Shown here one piece after another: positions 1 to 7,320 of a DNA stretch of 11,592 nucleotides (position 1 is the stretch's first letter; each line of letters starts with the position of its first letter). The notes under the pieces were generated by a model, which saw only the letters and a program-made list of their open reading frames with translations, was not told the origin of the DNA and did no database searches. The stretch spans positions 1 through 11,592 of the forward strand of contig JBFWSL010000099.1 of NCBI GenBank assembly GCA_050248375.1. The letters run 5' to 3'. The stretch is from JAYZVT01 sp050248375 (GTDB lineage Bacteria > Pseudomonadota > Alphaproteobacteria > Rhizobiales > Methyloligellaceae). A program made the translations under genes and the position numbers.

Positions 1-868
1 AGGTTTCCTTGTCCCACCGCTCGAAGAACGCAATGATCTCTCGCCAGTCGTCCCTGGCCAGCGGCGTCTGCAACGGCGCGTCCTTTTTCTGTCCGATCAT
101 GCACAGGATATCGTTGTCGATATACCTGTTGATGTAGGTCGGCTCGAATCCGCATGCCCGAAAGAGATTGGACAGCGAGTTCGGACTGAAGCGCAGCGAG
201 TGGGTATCCTGGTCTCCGGGCGCGATATAGAAATTCAGGGGCTTCTTGAAAGGCGCAAGAATCCGGCTGCCCGTTGCCACCATTATATGCCCGCCCGGCT
301 TCAGCAGCGACCAGGCGGCCCGGACCATCGCCTTGCAATCTTCGCAGTTTTCCAGCGTCCACATGATAGTCACCACGTCAAATGCGCCGGCCTCCACTCT
401 TTCGGATGCGAGATAGTCCTCGATCGTGCCGTGGAAATTGGCGATCCCGCGTTCATCCATCAGCCGGCAATTCGCCGCCGAAGGCTCGATTCCGAACAGC
501 TCCGCCTTCTTGCCGAGCCTCTGTATGTAGTCGAGGAAGACGCCTTCCCCCGCGCCGATATCGCAAATCCTGGAGCCCGCCAGGCCGACCTCCTGGTCGA
601 TCGTTTCCAGCACGTGGACCAGGCGCGCCTTGATTGCCGGACGGACCGCCGTGTAGACGCTGGACGAGCCTGATACATCGCCTGTCTGGAACAGCTTGTC
701 CGACCAGGCATCCGCGATGACCTTGTGCGAACGCCTCCGGCGCAGGTAGACACATCCGCAATCCCGGCAGACGTGCAGCGGCTCTCCGCCCGTGTACTTT
801 CGCAGGCACTCGATTTCCGCCGCGTTGGCGCTGCCACAGATATCGCAGTCGTGTTCGGTATGTTCCAT
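1..868 (-). CDS. Zinc-ribbon class I SAM-dependent methyltransferase, 3'-truncated
   Basis: Translating the minus strand from ATG at 868 gives 289 uninterrupted codons to the window edge, so the C-terminus is missing. The protein opens with a Cys4 zinc ribbon: Cys8 and Cys11 (CDICG), Cys34 and Cys37 (CRDCG). A Rossmann-fold methyltransferase follows, with motif I DIGAGEG (103-109), an acidic end of strand two in FGIEPS (125-130), FDVVTIMWTLEN for motif II, and LLKPGGHIMV for motif III. This layout is common in methyltransferases of polysaccharide clusters. Its place directly after wbuX suggests it may methylate the acetamidino nitrogen, as in N-methyl-acetimidoyl legionaminic acids; O- or C-methylation of another sugar is equally compatible with the sequence. 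Substrate is unknown. Confidence 0.88.
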   Translation of the reverse strand, partial: MEHTEHDCDICGSANAAEIECLRKYTGGEPLHVCRDCGCVYLRRRRSHKVIADAWSDKLFQTGDVSGSSSVYTAVRPAIKARLVHVLETIDQEVGLAGSRICDIGAGEGVFLDYIQRLGKKAELFGIEPSAANCRLMDERGIANFHGTIEDYLASERVEAGAFDVVTIMWTLENCEDCKAMVRAAWSLLKPGGHIMVATGSRILAPFKKPLNFYIAPGDQDTHSLRFSPNSLSNLFRACGFEPTYINRYIDNDILCMIGQKKDAPLQTPLARDDWREIIAFFERWDKET

Positions 869-917
869 TGGAAACCCGTTGGAATTTGTGCAAGCGGAAG
901 AAGTGCGGTTGGGCCGG
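869..917. other. Longest intergenic gap (wbuX to methyltransferase)
   Basis: This 49-base gap is the longest non-coding stretch in the window. I see no convincing hairpin terminator, no T-run and no clear -35/-10 promoter. The only ribosome-site candidate before the methyltransferase is a weak ACGGG about 6 bases upstream of its ATG. The gene is therefore probably read as part of the same transcript. Confidence 0.6.
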
Positions 918-2054
918 TCAGGCGATATCGAACGAACGCATCCAGCGATTGCCGCTCTTCGTCCATATCTCGGGATTGCGGTGCATATCGATGACCCTCA
1001 CGAGTTCGTCCCGGTCCATGTCCAGATAGTCCAGCACGTCCTCCAGATAGGTCTGCGGAAATTCATCGTCATGGGTGAGCGCCAGTTTCAGCGCCTCGTC
1101 ACGCGTCGCCCGCTTGAACTGGATGAGCCGCGAGGCATCGCGCACGCCGCGCCCGAAGCCAAACTTGATGTACTGCATGTGATAGTAGAGATTGTCGATC
1201 TTGTCATCGAGGCTGTCATAGCCGGTGAACGTGCCGTCGGTCCGGCCGCCGGGCGCCAGGCGGAAATCGACGCGCTTACGAACATACTCGTAGTTTTCAA
1301 ACACATCCCATTTAAAGAAGTAGGCGAAATAGAGAGCGGTCACTCCCGTGTGCTGAACGCGCTCCATGTCCGGATAGACATAGGGCGCCAGGTCACGCGG
1401 TGTCACCACATCGTCCACCCAGTTGGCGGGATCGTCGCCTATCTGGTTTTCCAGGACCTCGGCGATATCGCGAATCTTCAAATGCTCCTCGCTGAGAACA
1501 TGTCCGCCATATTCGCTTTCGCCATGCTCGGCGTAAAACAGCAGGGGAATACCGTAGTTCACCGCCACGCTGACGGGAACGGCGTTGATACCCGCATCCC
1601 AGCACACTTTCGGATTGCCCCGCTCCAGGAAAAAACGGCGGGCCAGGTGCCGTGCCACCCGCTGATTGGGCCGCACCATTAAATGATCGAACCCTTCACG
1701 GAGAACCATTTCGCGATTGTGGAGACCCACTTCCGAGGGGATCATCGGCGAGAACGTGACCAGTAACGGGTTGAGGCCGAATTCCTCCTTGAGACGCAAG
1801 GCGATCATGCTGGAGTCCTTGCCGCCGCTCCAAGGCACGATACAGTCATAGGGACCCGAGCGGGGCCTGTGCTTCTCGACCAGATCGAGAAACTCCCTGC
1901 GCCGCTGATCCCAGTCTATCTGCTGCTTCCGCTCGGCATTGCGGCACGCATTGCAGATGCCCTCATCGTCGAAGACGATCCGCGGGCGCGTGCTCGGCAT
2001 GAGACAGCGCTTGCAAACCAGAAACCGCGCATTGTGGATCGGCGTGTCCTGCAT
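918..2054 (-). CDS. wbuX: N-acetyl sugar amidotransferase (WbuX/PseA/WbpG family)
   Basis: The 378-residue protein has an N-terminal four-Cys zinc knuckle (Cys14, Cys17, Cys34, Cys37; CKRC and CNAC) followed by an ATP pyrophosphatase loop, PWSGGKDSS (74-82). The family activates the amide of an N-acetyl sugar with ATP and replaces its oxygen with ammonia, giving an acetamidino group. Known members are PseA (pseudaminic acid, Campylobacter) and WbpG (Pseudomonas O-antigen, working with HisH2 and HisF2). Here it directly follows its hisH/hisF partners. ATG at 2054 lies one base after the hisF stop and has GAGG 7 bases upstream. With neuB in the operon, the substrate is probably a nonulosonic acid or a precursor of one; a diacetamido uronic acid as in Pseudomonas O5 is the main alternative. 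Confidence 0.95.
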   Translation of the reverse strand: MQDTPIHNARFLVCKRCLMPSTRPRIVFDDEGICNACRNAERKQQIDWDQRRREFLDLVEKHRPRSGPYDCIVPWSGGKDSSMIALRLKEEFGLNPLLVTFSPMIPSEVGLHNREMVLREGFDHLMVRPNQRVARHLARRFFLERGNPKVCWDAGINAVPVSVAVNYGIPLLFYAEHGESEYGGHVLSEEHLKIRDIAEVLENQIGDDPANWVDDVVTPRDLAPYVYPDMERVQHTGVTALYFAYFFKWDVFENYEYVRKRVDFRLAPGGRTDGTFTGYDSLDDKIDNLYYHMQYIKFGFGRGVRDASRLIQFKRATRDEALKLALTHDDEFPQTYLEDVLDYLDMDRDELVRVIDMHRNPEIWTKSGNRWMRSFDIA

Positions 2055-2055
2055 C

Positions 2056-2799
2056 TCAGGGCCTCACCCGCACGCCCGCGGCCGCCAGATACGACTTGGC
2101 GCTCTGGATGCTCGTTTCGGTGAAGTGGTAGATGTTCGTCGTGCACACTGCATCTGCCTTGCCAATCTTGAATCCATCCTCGAAGTGCTTCCAGTTTCCC
2201 GCGCCGCCGCAAATGAGAACGGGGATATTCACCGCCTCGGCGATCTGCCTGCACAGATCGAGCTCGTAGCCAAGGAGCGAACCATCCCGCTCTATGCTGT
2301 TGAGCATGATCTCGCCGGCGCCAAGATCCTCCGCCCGGCGGGCCCAGTCGAGCGGTGACCGGCCGGTCGGGCGGCCGCCGAAATCCGACCGGACCTCGTA
2401 TCCGTCCCGGGTCTGGGCGCAATCGATCGATATGACCACGCATTGGGTGCCGAAGGCATTGGCCGCCTTCGTGATCAGGGTTTCATCGCGCAGCGCCCCG
2501 GTATTGAGCACGACCTTGTCGGCGCCAATATCCAGATAGGCATGGACATCCTCAAGGGTCCGTATGCCTCCGCCCGCGGCCAGAGGCACGAAACAGCGCC
2601 GGGCGAACTCCCCGACCACCGTCTTGAAGACCCGCCTGTCGTCTGCGGGATCGCGAGTGACGTCGAGGACGACGATCTCGTCCACCGACCAGGAGTCCAC
2701 GAACTTCAGCGTGTACCTGTAGTCCGGCCGGAACTTCTTCGTCCGGAACAGGACGCCGTCGCTGAACGTCAGGACGGTGATCAGGCGCTTACACAGCAT
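2056..2799 (-). CDS. hisF: HisF-like (WbuZ-type) ammonia-channelling subunit
   Basis: The 247-residue beta/alpha barrel has HisF phosphate-site motifs AAGGGIRTLEDV (74-85) and CGGAGNWKHF (197-206). Aligned to Thermotoga HisF, the catalytic Asp11 is Thr11 (VLTFSDG instead of CLDVKDG), while Asp130 is kept as Asp126 and Asp176 as Asp172. The ammonia-gate residues Arg5, Glu46, Lys99 and Glu167 are all kept as Arg5, Glu41, Lys95 and Glu163. This fits a protein that still receives ammonia from HisH but no longer makes imidazole glycerol phosphate. The glycosyl-amidation subfamily WbuZ, which includes Pseudomonas HisF2, is the likely group. It overlaps hisH by 11 bases and is followed after one base by wbuX, so the three should be co-translated. 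Whether the barrel binds any ligand in its active site is unknown. Confidence 0.93.
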   Translation of the reverse strand: MLCKRLITVLTFSDGVLFRTKKFRPDYRYTLKFVDSWSVDEIVVLDVTRDPADDRRVFKTVVGEFARRCFVPLAAGGGIRTLEDVHAYLDIGADKVVLNTGALRDETLITKAANAFGTQCVVISIDCAQTRDGYEVRSDFGGRPTGRSPLDWARRAEDLGAGEIMLNSIERDGSLLGYELDLCRQIAEAVNIPVLICGGAGNWKHFEDGFKIGKADAVCTTNIYHFTETSIQSAKSYLAAAGVRVRP

Positions 2800-3415
2800 C
2801 GCGGGGCAGCTTCAGGAAATTCGAAAGCAGCTCAAGGCCGATTTTCTGACTCTTCTCCGGATGGAACTGAGTGGCGAAAATATTCCTTTCCTGCAGCACC
2901 GCGGCCAGGGGTCTTCCATACGCACAGGTGGCCACCACGGAATCTTCGCCCGCGGGATAGGCCGCGTGAGAATGGGTGAAATAGAACAGGCTGTCGGGCG
3001 GAATCCCGTCGAGCAAGGGAGACTCCCGCAAGATCTCTATGTTGTCCCATCCCGTGTGCGGCACGCGCAGCTTTTCCCCCAGCGTATCGACGCGCCTCAC
3101 GGGCACATCCAGCCAGCCAAGTCCCTCGTGCATGCCGAATTCGTCGCTGTCGCGGCAGATCAACTGCGCTCCCAGGCAGATGCCCAGAAACGGAACCCGG
3201 TCCTCGACGACGCTTTTGTTGAGAGCCGGGATCAGCCCCCGCTCTCCCAGATTTCGCATCGCATCCCCGAATGCGCCGACCCCTGGCAGGATGATCCGCT
3301 CCGACCCTTCAAGCCCGTCGCCAGTCTCTACGATACGCGCTTCGTAGCCCAGATACGCACAGGCCGACGCGACACAGGCAAGATTGCTGAGCCCGTAATC
3401 GACGATGGAGATCAT
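2789..3415 (-). CDS. hisH: HisH-like glutaminase subunit of a sugar amidotransferase
   Basis: The 208-residue class I (triad) glutamine amidotransferase has all catalytic residues: Cys80 in LGICLGAQL, His185 and Glu187 in FHPEKSQ, plus the oxyanion-strand PGVG (44-47). It hydrolyses glutamine and hands ammonia to a HisF-type partner. The canonical family also has PHTGWDNI (119-126) and FYFTHS (144-149). It sits in a glycan cluster with a HisF paralogue and WbuX and without other histidine genes. It therefore belongs with the HisH2/WbuY-type subunit that supports WbpG/PseA-like amidination, not with histidine synthesis. It starts 30 bases after the aminotransferase stop with a weak ribosome site. 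Its last 11 bases overlap the start of hisF, a typical arrangement for subunits made in equal amounts. Confidence 0.93.
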   Translation of the reverse strand: MISIVDYGLSNLACVASACAYLGYEARIVETGDGLEGSERIILPGVGAFGDAMRNLGERGLIPALNKSVVEDRVPFLGICLGAQLICRDSDEFGMHEGLGWLDVPVRRVDTLGEKLRVPHTGWDNIEILRESPLLDGIPPDSLFYFTHSHAAYPAGEDSVVATCAYGRPLAAVLQERNIFATQFHPEKSQKIGLELLSNFLKLPRDAV

Positions 3416-3420
3416 TGCTT
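3406..3420 (-). repeat. 15-bp start-codon repeat, copy at hisH
   Basis: AAGCAATGATCTCCA on the minus strand spans the hisH start codon. An identical 15-base copy spans the aminotransferase start codon at 4747-4761. In both, the match covers five bases upstream of ATG and the first three codons plus one base. Confidence 0.7.
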
Positions 3421-3445
3421 CAGCCGCGGCTCTGGCTGTCCGCGA

Positions 3446-4756
3446 TCACCCCAGCGCTTGCGCGGGAGCGGCGCGCTCCATGGCGGCGAGTTCCTCACGC
3501 CCCTCATATACCTTGTGAAAGGCGCCGACGATCTCGTCCAGAAGGCCGTGTCCGATGTCATGGGCGCAACATTCGAACCAGATCAACTCATTCCTGTAGA
3601 GGCGCTCGGCGACGGGACACAGGCCCGGATTGTATTGCCGGTCCGTGAGGGTGAATGGAAACCCGTCCCTCCCGATCGCGACGCGGTTCCGGAACAGGGG
3701 AAGCAGATACATCGGCGGTACGTAGCCCGCGTACCAGGGAGCTCCTTCCGCGCACAGCGCGCGAACGAATGTTTCCCGCGATACGCCGACCGTCGCGCTG
3801 TCGTAGCGGGCGGCCCAGAGATAGTAGGAATGCGTGCAATCCTCGCGAACCTTCGGCGGGGTTATTCCCGGCAACCCCGCGAGACTTTCCGTAAGCCCCT
3901 CTCCGATGAGCAGCCGCGCATTCGCATGCCTCTCGATGTCCCCGAGCTGCACCAGACCGACGGCTGCGGAAAGCTCCGTCATCCTGAGGTTGAAGCCAAC
4001 CATGTTGGTCAGGTCGGTGACGCCGGCGGGCCCGACCACCGCTTCGGCGTGGTTTCTTATCAGCCTGAGCCGCTGGGCCAGTTCATCGCTGTCCGTCGTG
4101 CACATTCCTCCCTCTCCGGTGTGGATGTGCTTGTGATAGTTGAGGCTGAAGACACCGATGTGGCCGATCGTGCCGCATGGCTTGCCGCGCTCCGTTGAAA
4201 CGATGCCCTGCGCGTTGTCCTCGATAAGATGGATACCCTTGCGGTCGCATAGCTCCCGCAACTCATGCAATGGCGCTGGATGGCCGAACAGGTTCACCGC
4301 GATGACGCATCTGGTCCTTTTCGTCAGGTTGGCCTCGACGGATTTCACATCAATGCAGAATGTATCCGGGTCGAGATCCGCGAAAACCGGAATGCCGCCA
4401 TACACAAGCGGAGCCATTGCGGTGGCGGACATGCTGGTGGCCGCCACGATGACTTCATCTCCGGGGCCCACGCCCACGGCGCCAACCGAGGCGTGCAGGC
4501 CGGACGTGTTCGAGTTGATGGAAACCGTGTGCTTCGATCCGTATCTTTCGCCCCACGCCGCCTCGAATTCCCGGATTTTCGGCCCGCCGTAGAAACCGCT
4601 CTCCCAGCTTCCAAAGAAGCCCGACAGGCAGCCCGAACGCATAACCTCGTTGACCGCCGCGATCTCGCCCTCGCCTACCGAGCGGTAGGGTTTCAGCGCG
4701 GACGCCACATGCGGCTCGCCACCCAGACAGGCCAGCTTGCTCCTGTTGGAGATCAT
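3446..4756 (-). CDS. DegT/DnrJ/EryC1/StrS-family PLP sugar aminotransferase
   Basis: The 436-residue fold-type I aminotransferase is slightly longer than the typical 370-400 residues, mostly because of an N-terminal extension before the core. Family members transfer an amino group, usually from glutamate, to a keto sugar. Evidence is the PLP phosphate region SNTSGLHA (82-89), Asp180 in IEDNAQG for the pyridine nitrogen, and the Schiff-base Lys209 in NYHKHIHTGEGG (206-217), followed by RNHAE. All catalytic residues are present. The start at 4756 forms an ATGA overlap with the carbamoyltransferase and has GGGAAG 6 bases upstream. In the pathway it most likely makes an amino-sugar precursor, perhaps the 4-amino sugar needed for a 5,7-diamino nonulosonate; this is inference. 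The nearby HisH/HisF/WbuX genes act at a different step. A cyclitol or other keto-sugar substrate cannot be excluded. Confidence 0.94.
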   Translation of the reverse strand: MISNRSKLACLGGEPHVASALKPYRSVGEGEIAAVNEVMRSGCLSGFFGSWESGFYGGPKIREFEAAWGERYGSKHTVSINSNTSGLHASVGAVGVGPGDEVIVAATSMSATAMAPLVYGGIPVFADLDPDTFCIDVKSVEANLTKRTRCVIAVNLFGHPAPLHELRELCDRKGIHLIEDNAQGIVSTERGKPCGTIGHIGVFSLNYHKHIHTGEGGMCTTDSDELAQRLRLIRNHAEAVVGPAGVTDLTNMVGFNLRMTELSAAVGLVQLGDIERHANARLLIGEGLTESLAGLPGITPPKVREDCTHSYYLWAARYDSATVGVSRETFVRALCAEGAPWYAGYVPPMYLLPLFRNRVAIGRDGFPFTLTDRQYNPGLCPVAERLYRNELIWFECCAHDIGHGLLDEIVGAFHKVYEGREELAAMERAAPAQALG

Positions 4757-4761
4757 TGCTT
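4747..4761 (-). repeat. 15-bp start-codon repeat, copy at the aminotransferase
   Basis: This is identical to 3406-3420 and spans the ATG of the DegT-family gene. Here it also includes the ATGA overlap with the carbamoyltransferase stop codon, and a GGGAAG ribosome site lies just upstream. The hisH copy lacks such a site. Confidence 0.7.
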
Positions 4762-6591
4762 TCTTCCCGATGGTCCGTGTTCAGCCTGCTTCGCGACAAG
4801 CACATCCTCCAGGAGGATGGCATCGATATCGGAATTCTCGAACACATGCAGTGCATCGTCGGGACCCAGCACAATGGGCAGACCATGCAGGTTGAACGAC
4901 GTGTTCAGCAGCCCCCCGACGCCCGTGATCTGGCGGAACCGGGATATGAGATCGTGATATTTCGGATTGTCGCTCCGCCTGACCACCTGTGGCCGCATCG
5001 TCTTGTCCGCGGAGTGCAGCGCGGCCGGCAGATGCTCGCGGGCAAGTTCGGTCGATTCGAAGCCGATGGTCATGAATGGCGAGCTGATCCCTTTTGGATT
5101 GACCATGTAGTCGGCCGCGGCTTCCTCCAGAATCGTTGGCGCGAAGGGCATCCAGAAATCCCTCTGCTTGATCATGTGATTGATCTTTTCAACGATCGCG
5201 GGGCTGCGCGGGTCGGCCAGGATCGCGCGGTTGCCGAGCGATCTGGCGCCGAACTCCATCCGCCCGACCATCCGGCCGATGACGATGCCGCGGGACAGCA
5301 ATTCCGCCACCTCGGCATTGCTGACCCCCTCCGTAACGCTATATCTCTCTGACAGTTTCTTCTCGGTTACCCACGCCCGCACCTCTTGCGGGCTGTATTC
5401 GGGCCCGAGCAGCGGTTGAAACGGCCTGATGCCGCTTCCTCGCCTTTCGTCCGGCGATCCCGCACGCTCCGTCTCCACCAGATAGCAAGCGCCGATGGGA
5501 ATGGACTCATCTCCCCCGCTCGGACAGACATACAGATCGCAGACGGCATCCAGGCCATGCAGGATCATGTTGGCCTTGATGTTCATCGACACGCCGCCGG
5601 AGAAGGCCACCTGGCCCGTGCCGGTCTCCTTGATGGCGTTGCCAATCCACTCCGCCAGTATCTCCTCGCAATAAAGCTGCAGCCCTCCGGCTATGCCGTC
5701 GAAACGGCACCCCTCGAGCCGGTCGCGAAAATGGAAGTAGAGGTCCTTGGGATCGACCTTCCATTTGAAGTCCAGACCGTCCACATACATCGTTTCCCTG
5801 AACGCCTTGTAGGGCTCCGCGTAAACTGCGGGCTTGGCATATGGCGCCAGCCCCATGACCTTGTACTCGTGTTCGGCCGGCTTCATGCCGAGCAGCAGGG
5901 TAATGTAGCGGTACATGCGGCCAAGCTTGAACTCGTTGTGCGGGATCGCCTTGAACCGCCGGATTGCGCCATCTTCCGCCACGCTCAGCGTGGCGCTGAG
6001 GTCATCGCCCCATGCATCGGCGGTGACGACCAGGGACCGCCCGTCGCGATGCGGGCCGCCCCAATAGGCGTAGGCGGCATGGCAACTGTGGTGATCGACC
6101 AGAATGATCCTGTCTTCCGGGATGCCCACATGATCGGCAATGGCGCCGAACAGCCGCGGCTTCAACCGCTCCCACAGCGGCTGGGCATGATGATCGTGCT
6201 CGTCACCGAGAATTTCCTCCCAGTTTCCGGGGAACTGGCTGAGGTCGACCTTGTCTCTGAACAAGTCCAGCCAGGACACGGCCTTGCCCTCGATGAGACG
6301 GGGGTACCAGTACTCCCGCTGGGCCCGCATGTGGTCGGCAATCGAGAAGGACGAGTAGTTCTTTGTCAGCCAGGGAACGGGATTTACCGACTTGCCCGCG
6401 ATGACCACGTAATCGAGATCGCTTCCGTCCAGTCCCGCCTGACGCAGGCAGAACTCGACGGACATGCGCGGATAGCCTTCCTCATTCTTCTTCTTGCTGA
6501 ATCGTTCCTCGGAAACGGCAGCGACGATATCTCCATCCACGGAGACAGCCGCCGTCGCCAGATAGCCCAGACCCAGTCCAAGTACCTTCAT
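4753..6591 (-). CDS. NodU/CmcH/TobZ-family carbamoyltransferase
   Basis: The 612-residue enzyme has the usual two-domain family layout: an N-terminal Kae1-like ASKHA fold and a C-terminal YrdC-like domain. The family makes carbamoyladenylate from carbamoyl phosphate and ATP, then transfers the carbamoyl group to a hydroxyl, often on a sugar. Visible motifs are EERFSKKK (28-35), the metal-site segment DHHSCHAAYAY (166-176), GDD (195-197), SGGVSMN (331-337), EFGARSLGNRAIL (446-458), PFAPTIL (482-488) and FNLHGLPIV (566-574). The segment after strand one, usually HDAS-like, reads YLAT (10-13). ATG at 6591 was chosen over in-frame upstream starts because it forms an ATGA overlap with spsF, has GGTGG about 9 bases upstream and begins directly with the first family strand (MKVLGLG). 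In this operon it probably O-carbamoylates the nonulosonic acid or another glycan sugar; the acceptor and position are unknown. Confidence 0.94.
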   Translation of the reverse strand: MKVLGLGLGYLATAAVSVDGDIVAAVSEERFSKKKNEEGYPRMSVEFCLRQAGLDGSDLDYVVIAGKSVNPVPWLTKNYSSFSIADHMRAQREYWYPRLIEGKAVSWLDLFRDKVDLSQFPGNWEEILGDEHDHHAQPLWERLKPRLFGAIADHVGIPEDRIILVDHHSCHAAYAYWGGPHRDGRSLVVTADAWGDDLSATLSVAEDGAIRRFKAIPHNEFKLGRMYRYITLLLGMKPAEHEYKVMGLAPYAKPAVYAEPYKAFRETMYVDGLDFKWKVDPKDLYFHFRDRLEGCRFDGIAGGLQLYCEEILAEWIGNAIKETGTGQVAFSGGVSMNIKANMILHGLDAVCDLYVCPSGGDESIPIGACYLVETERAGSPDERRGSGIRPFQPLLGPEYSPQEVRAWVTEKKLSERYSVTEGVSNAEVAELLSRGIVIGRMVGRMEFGARSLGNRAILADPRSPAIVEKINHMIKQRDFWMPFAPTILEEAAADYMVNPKGISSPFMTIGFESTELAREHLPAALHSADKTMRPQVVRRSDNPKYHDLISRFRQITGVGGLLNTSFNLHGLPIVLGPDDALHVFENSDIDAILLEDVLVAKQAEHGPSGRKQ

Positions 6592-7301
6592 CTGCAATCG
6601 CCACCCTCGAATTCGTGATTGTAGTCGCGCACCCGCCGTAGCACCGTTTCCAGCGTCGCGGTCTCCGGGCGCGCACCCAGACCGCGCAATATCCACTCCG
6701 CCCGGGGCAGATCGTGGGGGTTGTCGATCGACAGGGAAATCGACGCCCAGTCCTCGTGGCCCGAATGCTTGTTGACGGTGTGAAACCCTGCCGGCCGCGC
6801 ATAGAAGCGGCGCGTCACATGCTCCCTGTCGGCCGCGTCGGCGCCTTGTGCGATAGCACGCCGCAACGCTTCCGTCTTGACGACTTCGGTCATGGTTCCC
6901 GACGGATAGCTCTTGACCTGCGCATTGGTCGCCAGGTCGAAATCACCGGCCTTCTGAAGTTCCATCAGTTCGTCGATCAGCTCCCAGGGGAGGAATGGCC
7001 TGTCGGCGCAGATGCGGGCGAACCGCTCGAAGCCGTAGCTGTCGCAACAGGCAAGCGCGCGGCCCGCCACGTCCTCGAGCGCTCCGCGGAAGACATCCGC
7101 CCCTTCTGCGCGCGCGAAATCAGAAATCGGGTCATCGGTGCATTCCTCCGACGTCGCCACGACGATCCGGTGAGCGCCGCCCACGCATCTTGCACGGTCC
7201 AGCACCCGGCCCAGAAGCGGCCGTCCCGCCAGCGGCGCCAATGCTTTGCCGGGAAAGCGCCGTGAACCCATCCGGGCAAATATCACCAGTCCGGTTGCCA
7301 T
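6588..7301 (-). CDS. spsF: SpsF-type cytidylyltransferase (COG1861-like), probable CMP-nonulosonate synthetase
   Basis: This 237-residue nucleotidyltransferase belongs to the SpsF group. Its N-terminal nucleotide-binding loop RMGSRRFPGK (10-19) is intact and is followed by LAPLAGRPLL (21-30). Further family marks are VVATSEECTDD (47-57), VFRGALEDVAGR (70-81), the ADRPF segment (99-103), which matches the usual gDcPl, and SIDNPHD (191-197), which supplies the C-terminal metal-binding Asp pair. It lies 19 bases after neuB, in the place where neuA/legF/pseF normally sits. It is therefore the best candidate for activating the NeuB product with CTP. Bacillus subtilis pairs SpsE (a NeuB homologue) with SpsF in the same way. 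The ATG at 7301 has only a weak ribosome site, so translation may depend on read-in from neuB. Its TGA overlaps the next start as ATGA. Nucleotide specificity for CTP is inferred from the family. Confidence 0.88.
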   Translation of the reverse strand: MATGLVIFARMGSRRFPGKALAPLAGRPLLGRVLDRARCVGGAHRIVVATSEECTDDPISDFARAEGADVFRGALEDVAGRALACCDSYGFERFARICADRPFLPWELIDELMELQKAGDFDLATNAQVKSYPSGTMTEVVKTEALRRAIAQGADAADREHVTRRFYARPAGFHTVNKHSGHEDWASISLSIDNPHDLPRAEWILRGLGARPETATLETVLRRVRDYNHEFEGGDCR

Positions 7302-7320
7302 CGCATCCAGGTGCCGTCCG

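Noticed and set aside
30..40. GCAATGATCTC resembling the 15-bp start repeat
   Set aside because: It is only 11 bases, on the opposite strand and inside the methyltransferase coding sequence; likely chance.
453..966. Minus-strand frames at 453-893 and 460-966
   Set aside because: They overlap the true methyltransferase in other frames. The frame from ATG 868 carries the zinc ribbon and SAM motifs and stays open to the edge.
2350..2385. GC-rich near-palindrome (cggccggtcgggcggccgccg) as a terminator or operator
   Set aside because: It lies inside hisF, has no T-run, and encodes conserved-looking protein sequence (GGRPTGRS region).
2056..3415. Part of a histidine biosynthesis operon
   Set aside because: No other his genes are present, HisF lacks Asp11, and both genes are coupled to wbuX in a sugar cluster.
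2777..4198. Long plus-strand open frame of 473 codons
   Set aside because: It is antisense to hisH and the aminotransferase, has no recognisable motif, and arises from codon bias in GC-rich DNA. The opposite strand has full family motifs.
4753..6696. Extended carbamoyltransferase start at 6696
   Set aside because: The extra 35 residues lie inside spsF and do not resemble the family. ATG 6591 starts exactly at the first conserved strand with an ATGA overlap.
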